DNA of 6,822 bases from Bacillota bacterium (GCA_023436765.1 JAEZHX010000201.1:1-6822), one strand, 5' to 3'; numbered from the stretch's first letter, positions 1-5,449 are shown. Translations and numbers: made by a program. Notes: a model not told the origin generated them from the letters alone.

Positions 1-182
1 CCGAGGTTCCGGAAGAGAACGCAGGTAAGAAGAGAAATACCAAATCTGTGAACTTATCCGATAAGCTGTTCGACGAGATCGCACCGAAGTATGCGAACCG
101 TAACGGCGGCTATACCAGAATCGTAAAGATCGGTCCTCGTAAGGGCGATGCTGCGATGGAAGTATTAATCGAGTTAGTATAA
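1..182 (+). CDS. rplQ: 50S ribosomal protein L17, C-terminal part (5' end outside window)
   Basis: This is the last 59 codons of the large-subunit ribosomal protein L17, read in the frame whose first complete codon is at 3 and ending in TAA at 180-182. The tail carries the family's conserved C-terminal pattern: [20 protein letters not shown], then a [10 protein letters not shown] segment, then a hydrophobic ELV end. The preceding basic stretch ([14 protein letters not shown]) fits the longer L17 forms I associate with Lachnospiraceae-type Clostridia; this is from memory and was not searched. L17 binds 23S rRNA near the peptide exit tunnel and normally closes the rpsM-rpsK-rpsD-rpoA-rplQ operon. 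That fits the intrinsic terminator that begins 13 nt after its stop. The start lies upstream of the window, so full length cannot be judged. Confidence 0.96.
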   Translation, partial: EVPEENAGKKRNTKSVNLSDKLFDEIAPKYANRNGGYTRIVKIGPRKGDAAMEVLIELV

Positions 183-195
183 TAGTATCAAAGTC

Positions 196-230
196 AAGGG
201 GACGTAAACTTAGGTGAACGTCCCTTTTTT
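196..230 (+). terminator. Intrinsic terminator of the rplQ operon
   Basis: GGGACGT (199-205) pairs with ACGTCCC (218-224 region). The stem can be lengthened outward by the flanking AAG at 196-198 against T residues, and encloses a 12-nt loop. The right arm runs directly into a tract of T residues (224-230). A GC-rich stem followed by a U-tract 13 nt after the rplQ stop is the standard factor-independent layout and marks the end of the upstream ribosomal operon. Confidence 0.92.
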
Positions 231-313
231 GTCTGCCATGAATATTGTAAGGCGGACAATGCAGGAGTCTTATTGCGAATTGTATCTTTTCTTACCCTTT
301 GATATATTTTTAC

Positions 314-342
314 TTGACGCGATGGGTTCACTATTTTATACT
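314..342 (+). promoter_or_regulatory. Sigma-A-type promoter for the SDR gene
   Basis: TTGACG (314-319) and TATACT (337-342) are separated by exactly 17 bp. Each hexamer matches the housekeeping consensus at five of six positions. The predicted transcription start is near 349, giving a leader of about 87 nt before the ATG at 436. Because it lies between the rplQ terminator and the SDR gene, that gene is probably transcribed independently of the ribosomal operon. Confidence 0.75.
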
Positions 343-392
343 ACATTTACTTTAAGAGATAGAAATTATTGGGGATTCATTTGATTTGGAGA

Positions 393-420
393 GCTGCAGA
401 TATTGAAACAGCTATGCAGC
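393..420 (+). other. Hairpin in the leader of the SDR gene
   Basis: GCTGCA (393-398) is a perfect complement of TGCAGC (415-420), with a 16-nt loop. An overlapping alternative pairs AGCTG (392-396) with CAGCT (409-413). The stem ends only 4 nt before the AGGAGG ribosome binding site at 425-430. A role in translation is inference; stems this short also arise by chance. Confidence 0.3.
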
Positions 421-424
421 AGTC

Positions 425-430
425 AGGAGG
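425..430 (+). promoter_or_regulatory. Ribosome binding site fixing the SDR gene start
   Basis: AGGAGG lies 5 nt before the ATG at 436. A further in-frame ATG at 403 has no such site, and the protein from 436 begins directly with the nucleotide-binding strand (MEVLVLGG). The start at 436 is therefore preferred. Confidence 0.85.
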
Positions 431-435
431 TAAGT

Positions 436-1299
436 ATGGAGGTTTTAGTACTTGGCGGAACCAGGCTGATTGGAGTACATCTGGTGGAGGGATTACTCTG
501 TATGGGTCATCATGTTACAGTTGCCACCAGAGGCCTGGCAGAGGATCCGTTTGGAGACAGAGTAAAACGCCTCATCATTGAACGAACCGATTCGGAGGAC
601 TTGAAGTATAAGCTGAGGGGACGGTCCTTTGATCTGGTATGTGACAGCCTGGCTTATTGCTCCCTGGATGTAAAGGCGCTACTCGATGCGGTTAGCAGCA
701 GCTATTATGTGATGATATCCTCTGTATCTGTTTACCCTGTAAAAAATAATCTGAGGGAAGAGGATTTTGATCCCAGTACATATCCGCTCAAATGGTGCCA
801 TAGAGAAGACTATTCCTATGATGAGATTAAACGGCAGGCAGAATGTGCCTTATTCCAAGCCTATCAGGACAGAACTGCTGCGGCAGTCCGCTTCCCCTAT
901 GTAATCGGAAGAGATGATTATACAGAACGGTTATATTTCTATGTCGACCACATGATCAAGGGAATTCCCATGCATATTGATAATGTTCAGGAACAGCTAA
1001 GCTTCATCTCCTCTGAGGAAGCAGGAAGGTTTTTGGCCTGGCTATCCTTCACCGGATATCACGGATCCATCAACGGAGCCGGCATGGGGACAATCAGTAT
1101 AGAAGATATGCTTCATTATGTGGAACGCAAAACCTGTATGAAAGCAATCCTTTCACCGGAGGGCGAGCCGGCACCCTATAATGGTGCACCGTCCTTCAGT
1201 TTGGATACAAGTCTGGCTGAGTCGTTGGGTTATAGGTTCCGACCGATAACAGAATATATTTATGACCTACTGGACTATTATATAGAAGCTATAAGATAA
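436..1299 (+). CDS. NAD(P)-dependent epimerase/dehydratase-like protein (extended/atypical SDR)
   Basis: The product is a 287-residue protein with a Rossmann fold of the short-chain dehydrogenase/reductase superfamily. The N-terminal beta strand and glycine motif GGTRLIG (7-13), followed by helix and strand (HHVTVATRG, about 25-33), form the dinucleotide site. The GGTRxIG form is typical of the NAD-dependent epimerase group that includes bacterial relatives of chloroplast CSP41. Catalytic-type residues are present: serines in ISSVSVY (94-100) and YDEIK (Y128, K132). A later segment, VRFPYVIGRDD (151-161), matches the extended-SDR region after the active site. There is no signal peptide or membrane segment, so it is probably cytosolic. 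Substrate and pathway cannot be told from sequence. It is an apparent single-gene unit with its own promoter, inserted between rplQ and the ecf genes; no convincing terminator follows. Confidence 0.88.
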   Translation: MEVLVLGGTRLIGVHLVEGLLCMGHHVTVATRGLAEDPFGDRVKRLIIERTDSEDLKYKLRGRSFDLVCDSLAYCSLDVKALLDAVSSSYYVMISSVSVYPVKNNLREEDFDPSTYPLKWCHREDYSYDEIKRQAECALFQAYQDRTAAAVRFPYVIGRDDYTERLYFYVDHMIKGIPMHIDNVQEQLSFISSEEAGRFLAWLSFTGYHGSINGAGMGTISIEDMLHYVERKTCMKAILSPEGEPAPYNGAPSFSLDTSLAESLGYRFRPITEYIYDLLDYYIEAIR

Positions 1300-1362
1300 T
1301 TTTCCATGAGCTGTTTTATCGGAATCCGGGTTATATTATAGGAGTATCCTTGAAAAGTTTTC

Positions 1363-1391
1363 TTGCATTATATGTGTTTAGAGTATATGAT
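1363..1391 (+). promoter_or_regulatory. Candidate sigma-A promoter inside the gap
   Basis: TTGCAT (1363-1368) and TATGAT (1386-1391) have a 17-bp spacer. They match the consensus hexamers at four and five of six positions. The predicted start is near 1398, about 43 nt before the small ORF at 1441 and about 350 nt before ecfA1. It could serve the small ORF, an RNA, or the ecf operon through a long leader. Confidence 0.5.
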
Positions 1392-1440
1392 ACATTAGAA
1401 GATAACTGAAAAACGGATGATATGAGTGTGGAGGAGTTCA

Positions 1441-1488
1441 ATGTTTCTTCAGGGGGAGCTACAAGCCATCAGTGAAGCCATCAGATAA
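1441..1488 (+). CDS. Possible 15-codon small ORF or start of a decayed gene
   Basis: ATG at 1441 opens a short frame encoding MFLQGELQAISEAIR and stopping at TAA 1486-1488. GGAGG at 1430-1434 lies 6 nt upstream of the ATG, and a candidate promoter sits about 50 nt further upstream. The peptide is amphipathic-looking and I do not recognise it. Part of it comes from a 10-nt direct repeat that encodes AIS/AIR. After the stop, coding-like sequence continues in other frames, so this may be the intact start of a frameshifted gene rather than a functional small protein or leader peptide. The only support is the translation signals. Confidence 0.2.
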   Translation: MFLQGELQAISEAIR

Positions 1489-1672
1489 GATGCAGCTGCT
1501 TTATGCAGCTGGTGGCATGACGGAAGGTTATGGCTCATGCAGGCTTTCCAGAGGGACTCGGAACGTCAGAAGTCGAAATAATTGAGAAGCTTCAAGGGAA
1601 CAATGAATTTAATCAGAGACTTATCATAGAGTTGGAAGGAAACAATCGGTGAGATGTGCCATCGGATGATAT

Positions 1673-1701
1673 CTGAGAGAGTGGCTGAGATCGGGTATAA
1701 T
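1673..1701 (+). promoter_or_regulatory. Candidate proximal promoter of ecfA1
   Basis: A perfect TATAAT (1696-1701) lies 17 bp downstream of CTGAGA (1673-1678), which matches TTGACA at four of six positions. A start near 1708 would give a leader of about 44 nt to the ATG at 1752. The -35 element lies in the left arm of a 10-bp inverted repeat (1672-1681/1708-1717) and the -10 element in its loop. The dyad therefore spans the promoter and could be an operator instead of, or as well as, an RNA hairpin. Confidence 0.45.
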
Positions 1702-1741
1702 TATGTGCTTTCTCAGAACAGGAAAAGGGCACACGTAAAAT

Positions 1742-1747
1742 GGAGGG
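1742..1747 (+). promoter_or_regulatory. Ribosome binding site deciding the ecfA1 start
   Basis: GGAGGG begins inside an in-frame ATG at 1740-1742 and ends 4 nt before a second in-frame ATG at 1752. Initiation at 1740 would place the binding site inside the coding sequence, so 1752 is preferred. A third ATG at 1758 would be about 10 nt from the site and remains possible. Confidence 0.75.
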
Positions 1748-1751
1748 TTTT

Positions 1752-2609
1752 ATGGAGATGATCAAGGTCGAGGACCTGGCATTTGAATATATCAGGCGGG
1801 ACGAGGAAGGGAATGTAGAATCCATTAACCGGGCGATTGATGGAGTCAGCCTTAATGTTGAGAAGGGTGATTTTATCGCAATCCTCGGAGCCAATGGCTC
1901 GGGTAAATCAACCCTGGCGAAGCACATTAATGCAATTCTGTATCCTACGGAGGGTACAGTCTGGGTGAATGGGCTGAGTACCACAGAGGAGAATAACCTC
2001 TGGGAAATCCGTCAGACAGCAGGCATGGTATTCCAGAACCCGGATAACCAGATCATTGCTACAGTTGTAGAAGAGGACGTGGGTTTCGGCCCGGAGAACC
2101 TTGGCATTCCTACGGAAGAGATCTGGGAGCGCGTGGAGCAAAGTCTGAAGGCTGTTGGAATGCTGGAATACCGCAGCAAATCGCCGAATAAGCTATCAGG
2201 AGGTCAGAAGCAGAGGGTGGCCATCGCAGGAATCATGGCGATGAAGCCGCAATGCATCGTACTGGATGAACCAACCGCCATGCTGGATCCGAATGGACGG
2301 AAAGAGGTAATCTCAACTGTTCGTAGTTTAAATAAGAGTGAGAGGGTCACAGTCGTCTTGATTACACACCATATGGACGAGGTTATCTATGCGGATAAAG
2401 TTTTTGTCATGGAGCACGGCAAGATCATGATGCAGGGTACGCCTCGTGAGGTGTTCTCCAGAGTGGAGGAGATCAAGAGACTCCGCATGGATGTTCCGCA
2501 GGTTACGGAGCTGGCATATGTGCTTAAGAAGGCCGGGATTGATCTACAGGAGGGAATTCTGTCCGTAGAAGAGCTGGTGAATGCTCTCTCAGAGGATAAG
2601 GCAAGATAA
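1752..2609 (+). CDS. ecfA1: Energy-coupling factor transporter ATPase EcfA1
   Basis: This is one of the two ATPases of the energy-coupling factor (ECF) transporter, which power vitamin and metal uptake by S components; it was formerly called CbiO1. From 1752 the protein has 285 residues, normal for the family. All ABC motifs are present: Walker A GANGSGKST (46-54), Q-loop Q95 in MVFQN, signature LSGGQ (148-152), Walker B with D182 and E183 in CIVLDEP, D-loop LDP (about 188-190), and the switch histidine H206 in LITHH. A C-terminal extension after about residue 230 (VPQVTELAYVL) matches the EcfA-specific domain that helps dimerise with EcfA2. The spacer to ecfA2 is 126 nt, unusually long for these genes. 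It is the first gene of the ecfA1-ecfA2-ecfT-truA set. Confidence 0.95.
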   Translation: MEMIKVEDLAFEYIRRDEEGNVESINRAIDGVSLNVEKGDFIAILGANGSGKSTLAKHINAILYPTEGTVWVNGLSTTEENNLWEIRQTAGMVFQNPDNQIIATVVEEDVGFGPENLGIPTEEIWERVEQSLKAVGMLEYRSKSPNKLSGGQKQRVAIAGIMAMKPQCIVLDEPTAMLDPNGRKEVISTVRSLNKSERVTVVLITHHMDEVIYADKVFVMEHGKIMMQGTPREVFSRVEEIKRLRMDVPQVTELAYVLKKAGIDLQEGILSVEELVNALSEDKAR

Positions 2610-2669
2610 GGAAGGGACTTAAGCTGTGGCGGAAGGATATGCCGAGTTAATAATCCATGGTGTGACCTT

Positions 2670-2698
2670 TTGAGAGATAAATAAAAAACCAATATTTT
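2670..2698 (+). promoter_or_regulatory. Weak candidate promoter between ecfA1 and ecfA2
   Basis: TTGAGA (2670-2675) and TATTTT (2693-2698) have a 17-bp spacer. The -35 matches five of six positions but the -10 only four. The stretch is AT-rich, so a chance match is likely. If real, it would allow ecfA2 to be expressed separately. Confidence 0.25.
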
Positions 2699-2716
2699 AC
2701 AGCTGTAGTCTGTAAA
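2696..2716 (+). other. Hairpin just upstream of ecfA2
   Basis: TTTACAG (2696-2702) and CTGTAAA (2710-2716) are perfect 7-bp complements with a 7-nt loop. The stem ends 8 nt before the AGGTGA binding site of ecfA2. No U-tract follows, so it is not an intrinsic terminator. It may be a processing or stability element between the two ATPase cistrons. Confidence 0.4.
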
Positions 2717-2724
2717 GAATAAGC

Positions 2725-2730
2725 AGGTGA
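2725..2730 (+). promoter_or_regulatory. Ribosome binding site of ecfA2, AGGTGA type
   Basis: AGGTGA matches the 3' part of the ideal AAGGAGGTGA site and lies 5 nt before GTG at 2736. The core AGG is 8 nt from that GTG. The other in-frame GTG, at 2727, lies inside this site and has only weak purine-rich sequence upstream. This favours 2736, although no ATG is available in this region to settle it. Confidence 0.55.
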
Positions 2731-2735
2731 AACAA

Positions 2736-3584
2736 GTGCAAATTATATTTGATAAAGTTAATTATATCTATAATAGTGGGACTGCTTTTGAGAAGCATGC
2801 CCTTAAGGAAATTGACCTGACCATCCAGAAGGGCGAGTACATCGGACTGATCGGACATACAGGCTCCGGAAAGTCCACGTTAATACAGCATATGAATGGT
2901 TTGGTCAAGGCTACCAGCGGACAGATATATTTCAACGGACAGGATATTTATGATAAGGATTATAAGCTAAAGGAATTACGAAGCAAGGTGGGACTTGTAT
3001 TCCAGTATCCGGAGCATCAGCTGTTCGAGACAACGATCTTCAAGGATGTTAATTTCGGGCCGAAGAATCTTGGACTTGATAAGCTGGAAGCGGATCTTCG
3101 TACCTATGAAGCATTGAAAATGGTTGGAATAGGTGAGGAGCTTCTGGATGCTTCTCCCTTTGAATTATCCGGTGGTCAAAAAAGAAGGGTGGCTATCGCA
3201 GGTATCCTTGCAATGAAGCCCGAGGTCCTGATCCTGGATGAACCCACAGCCGGACTTGATCCAAGGGGAAGGGATGACATTCTGGACCAGATTGCAAAGC
3301 TTCATGCTGAAAGCGGTATTACGATCATTCTGGTAACACACAGTATGGAGGATGCAGCCAAATATGCCAGCCGTATGCTGGTCATGAACCAGGGAAGTCT
3401 GGTCATGAATGGAACCGCCAAGGAGGTTTTTGCACGGTATAAAGAGCTGGAAGAGATGCATCTGGCGGCACCCCAGGTTACCTATGTATTGAACGCCCTA
3501 AAGGCAAGGGGAATCCCTCTGCGGACGGATGTTACGACGGTAACAGAAGCGAAAGAAGAGATTTTAAAGGCATTTAGAAGGTAA
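2736..3584 (+). CDS. ecfA2: Energy-coupling factor transporter ATPase EcfA2
   Basis: This is the second ATPase of the ECF transporter, partner of EcfA1 in the heterodimer that docks on EcfT (formerly CbiO2). Starting at GTG 2736 it has 282 residues; starting at GTG 2727 it has 285. It is complete: Walker A GHTGSGKST (40-48), Q-loop Q90 in VFQYP, signature LSGGQ (144-148), Walker B with D168 and E169 in VLILDEP, D-loop GLDP, and switch histidine H202 in LVTHS. The early segment YIYNSGTAFEKHAL is typical of the A2 subunit, which distinguishes it from EcfA1. The C-terminal AAPQVTYVLNAL segment resembles the EcfA1 tail. It is followed by a 166-nt structured spacer before ecfT. Confidence 0.95.
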   Translation: MQIIFDKVNYIYNSGTAFEKHALKEIDLTIQKGEYIGLIGHTGSGKSTLIQHMNGLVKATSGQIYFNGQDIYDKDYKLKELRSKVGLVFQYPEHQLFETTIFKDVNFGPKNLGLDKLEADLRTYEALKMVGIGEELLDASPFELSGGQKRRVAIAGILAMKPEVLILDEPTAGLDPRGRDDILDQIAKLHAESGITIILVTHSMEDAAKYASRMLVMNQGSLVMNGTAKEVFARYKELEEMHLAAPQVTYVLNALKARGIPLRTDVTTVTEAKEEILKAFRR

Positions 3585-3596
3585 CGGGTATTAGTG

Positions 3597-3740
3597 GGTA
3601 TTCTTAAGGATACCGATCAGATATAAGGAAAGCGGAAGCTGTCGTTCATATGACCGGAGATTACGCTTTCTGATAAGCCGGATGATTCTATAAAAGCATT
3701 TTTTAACCGGCAAAATGCACTGAGCTGCCTTCGGCGGCAT
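3597..3740 (+). other. Structured spacer between ecfA2 and ecfT
   Basis: The 166-nt gap holds several complementary arms in a row. GGTATTC/GGATACC (3597-3603, 3608-3614; one G-U pair) has a UUAA loop. GAAAGCG/CGCTTTC (3628-3634, 3664-3670) has a 29-nt loop. GCCGG/CCGGC (3677-3681, 3707-3711) competes with GCATTTT/AAAATGC (3696-3702, 3712-3718), because CCGGC lies in the loop of the latter. TGCC/GGCA (3726-3729, 3736-3739) abuts the ecfT ribosome binding site. GGGTATT is directly repeated at 3586 and 3596. No stem is followed by a clean U-tract and I see no ORF. This may be a regulatory leader for ecfT or a processing region; the folding is read by eye. Confidence 0.4.
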
Positions 3741-3745
3741 GGAGG
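3741..3745 (+). promoter_or_regulatory. Ribosome binding site deciding the ecfT start
   Basis: GGAGG lies 5 nt before the ATG at 3751. It directly follows the AT of an in-frame ATG (3739-3741), repeating the arrangement at ecfA1. The protein from 3751 begins MIRDITIGQYY, the usual EcfT start. Confidence 0.8.
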
Positions 3746-3750
3746 TTTGT

Positions 3751-4569
3751 ATGATTCGAGACATAACAATAGGTCAATATTATCCGACGAATTCATTGAT
3801 ACATCGGCTGGATCCGAGATTTAAGCTGATTGGAACCTTTGCGTTCATCGTATCCTTATTTTTATTCGATACATTCTTTGGATATATTGCGGTTGCGGCA
3901 TTTTTATTTTTTATCATTAAGGTATCTAAGATTCCCTTCCGTTTTATCATTAAGGGCTTAAAGGCGATATTAATGTTGCTTATCTTTATGATAACCTTTA
4001 ATCTGTTCTTCACGCCGGGTGATCCGCTGGTGGAATGGAAGTTTATCAGAATTACCGAGCAAGGATTGTATTCTGCAATATTCATGGGAATCCGGATGAC
4101 CTTTTTAATACTTGGCTCCTCCCTTATGACCTTTACAACGACTCCTAATCAGTTGACTGATGGTCTGGAGAAGCTTTTATGGCCGCTCAGGCACATCAAG
4201 GTCCCGGTCCATGAGATCGCAATGATGATGTCGATCGCTCTCCGCTTTATCCCGATCCTTTTGGAGGAAACCGATAAGATCATGAAGGCTCAGATGGCCA
4301 GAGGTGCAGATTTTGAATCCGGAGGACTCCTAAAACGTGCGAAGAGTCTTGTGCCTCTCCTGGTACCGTTGTTTGTTTCTGCCTTCCGCAGAGCAAACGA
4401 TCTGGCGATGGCCATGGAGGCCAGATGCTATCGCGGAGGCATGGGCAGGACGAAGATGAAGCCCCTACGCTATCATCGGAGGGATGCTGTGGCCTATTCC
4501 GTGCTTCTGTTTTATCTGGCTGCGGTAATTGTGATTGGTATATTTGAGAATAGGATTACGATACTGTAA
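3751..4569 (+). CDS. ecfT: Energy-coupling factor transporter transmembrane protein EcfT
   Basis: This is the scaffold membrane subunit of the ECF transporter, linking the EcfA1/EcfA2 ATPases to interchangeable S components; it was formerly called CbiQ. It has 272 residues, normal length. It begins with the conserved YYPTNSLIHRLDPRFKLIGT region. Hydrophobic segments lie at about 25-40, 44-57, 70-88, 108-128 and 246-264. Between the last two segments is the cytoplasmic coupling region with the two diagnostic motifs, ARG at 183-185 (in QMARGADF) and EARCYRGG at 223-230, which contact the ATPases. No S-component gene is adjacent, which fits a group II (shared) ECF module. The truA start follows after 33 nt, so the two are probably co-transcribed. 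Confidence 0.95.
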   Translation: MIRDITIGQYYPTNSLIHRLDPRFKLIGTFAFIVSLFLFDTFFGYIAVAAFLFFIIKVSKIPFRFIIKGLKAILMLLIFMITFNLFFTPGDPLVEWKFIRITEQGLYSAIFMGIRMTFLILGSSLMTFTTTPNQLTDGLEKLLWPLRHIKVPVHEIAMMMSIALRFIPILLEETDKIMKAQMARGADFESGGLLKRAKSLVPLLVPLFVSAFRRANDLAMAMEARCYRGGMGRTKMKPLRYHRRDAVAYSVLLFYLAAVIVIGIFENRITIL

Positions 4570-4602
4570 TTTATCATAGAACGAAAGGCAGGTTGCTAAG
4601 CC

Positions 4603-5370
4603 ATGAAGCGGATCATGCTGATTGTTTCCTATGACGGCACCAGGTATTGCGGCTGGCAGCTGCAGCCGGAGATGCTGACTGTGGAAGAGGTCTTAAATCG
4701 GGCGTTGTCCTCCTTGCTGAAAGAGGATATTACTGTGATCGGTGCCAGTCGAACGGACTCGGGAGTACATGCCAGGGGAAACGTGGCTGTATTCGATACA
4801 GAGACGAGAATACCAGCGGAGAAACTGATGTATGCCCTGAACCAGTTTCTCCCGGAGGATATCAGAATCCAAAGCTCCAGAGAGGTATCTTCTGCCTTCC
4901 ATCCCAGGAGGGTGAACAGCCGGAAAACCTACGAATACCGGATCCTAAACCGCAAGGTGTTACTACCGACAGAACGGCTGTATTCGGATTTTGTTTATTA
5001 TGATCTGGATGCAGGAGCCATGCAGGCAGCTGCGACATATCTTATCGGTGAACATGATTTTAAGAGCTTCTGCTCAGTTAAGACCCAGGCGGAGAGTACG
5101 GTAAGAACCATTTACGGGCTGGAGGTTACCAAGCAGGGAGATATCCTTACTATTTCAGTTACCGGAAGCGGCTTTCTCTATAATATGGTGCGTATCATTG
5201 CCGGAACTCTGATTGAGGTGGGAAGGGGTGCGCTGAAGCCGGAAAGAGTGGGGGATATCCTTGTTGGCTGTGACCGCTGCCTTGCCGGACCTACAGCTCC
5301 GGCACAGGGACTTACCCTGATCGGCATTGAGTATGAGGAAGAGGACTTAACTGATGATAAAGGGGAATAG
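4603..5370 (+). CDS. truA: tRNA pseudouridine(38-40) synthase TruA
   Basis: The enzyme isomerises uridine to pseudouridine at positions 38-40 of the tRNA anticodon stem. It has 255 residues, typical for bacterial TruA. The catalytic aspartate is D52 in SRTDSGVHARG. The N-terminal strand LIVSYDGTRYCGWQ, the active-site tyrosine region RKTYEYR (Y110), GEHDFKSFCS (149-158) and GSGFLYNMVRIIAGTL (188-203) are all present and in order. ATG 4603 gives the usual MKRI start. Its ribosome binding site is weak: AGG at 4590-4592 lies 10 nt away and AAAGG at 4584-4588 is further upstream. Translation may therefore be coupled to ecfT, which ends 33 nt before. It is probably the last gene of the ecf transcript. 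Confidence 0.96.
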   Translation: MKRIMLIVSYDGTRYCGWQLQPEMLTVEEVLNRALSSLLKEDITVIGASRTDSGVHARGNVAVFDTETRIPAEKLMYALNQFLPEDIRIQSSREVSSAFHPRRVNSRKTYEYRILNRKVLLPTERLYSDFVYYDLDAGAMQAAATYLIGEHDFKSFCSVKTQAESTVRTIYGLEVTKQGDILTISVTGSGFLYNMVRIIAGTLIEVGRGALKPERVGDILVGCDRCLAGPTAPAQGLTLIGIEYEEEDLTDDKGE

Positions 5371-5393
5371 TAATAGGAATGACTTTTTCATTA

Positions 5394-5404
5394 TGCTTTA
5401 TAAT
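5394..5404 (+). promoter_or_regulatory. Candidate promoter -10 region for mgtC
   Basis: A perfect TATAAT lies at 5399-5404, with TG at 5394-5395 resembling an extended -10 if TTTATA (5397-5402) is taken as the hexamer. No good -35 hexamer is visible 16-18 bp upstream. A start near 5411 would give a leader of about 45 nt. The same bases form a 5-bp dyad ATTAT/ATAAT. mgtC could instead be read through from truA. Confidence 0.35.
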
Positions 5405-5441
5405 AGAGGATTATGAATAGATAAAAGATACAAACGCTGGC

Positions 5442-5449
5442 AAGGAGGT
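5442..5449 (+). promoter_or_regulatory. Strong ribosome binding site fixing the TTG start of mgtC
   Basis: AAGGAGGT is a near-perfect match to the anti-Shine-Dalgarno sequence. GGAGG ends 8 nt before TTG at 5457. No ATG or GTG is as well placed, and the conserved hydrophobic region begins soon after, so TTG is very probably the real start. Confidence 0.85.

Larger units (their letters stand above)
1300..1751 (+). other. Long gap without a convincing gene, SDR gene to ecfA1
   Basis: About 450 nt carry no ORF that I can assign to a family. They contain a candidate promoter (1363-1391), a 15-codon ORF with a good ribosome binding site (1441-1488), a 10-nt direct repeat AAGCCATCAG (1463-1472 and 1475-1484) inside that ORF, and a 7-bp hairpin CAGCTGC/GCAGCTG (1493-1499, 1505-1511). 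They also contain open fragments in the other two frames (1421-1585 and 1530-1652), a 10-bp stem (1672-1681 with 1708-1717) and a second candidate promoter (1673-1701). I see no intrinsic terminator after the SDR gene. The content could be a decayed small gene, a small RNA, or a long ecfA1 leader. Confidence 0.6.

Noticed and set aside
369..581. A 70-codon ORF on the + strand overlapping the start of the SDR gene
   Set aside because: It lies in another frame across a strongly supported gene with a recognisable fold, has no ribosome binding site, and its translation looks unlike a protein family.
1398..1751. Riboswitch or T-box in front of ecfA1
   Set aside because: I could not find conserved core motifs of a known riboswitch class or a terminator/antiterminator pair with a U-tract. 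The region is described as unassigned instead.
1613..1984. Minus-strand ORF of 123 codons over the ecfA1 start
   Set aside because: Most of it is antisense to the Walker A region of ecfA1. It has no clear ribosome binding site and a low-complexity, Ser/Pro-rich translation typical of a shadow frame.
4647..5003. A 118-codon + strand ORF inside truA
   Set aside because: It is an alternate frame of truA, whose own frame carries all the catalytic motifs. It is rich in Gly, Arg and Cys and lacks initiation signals.
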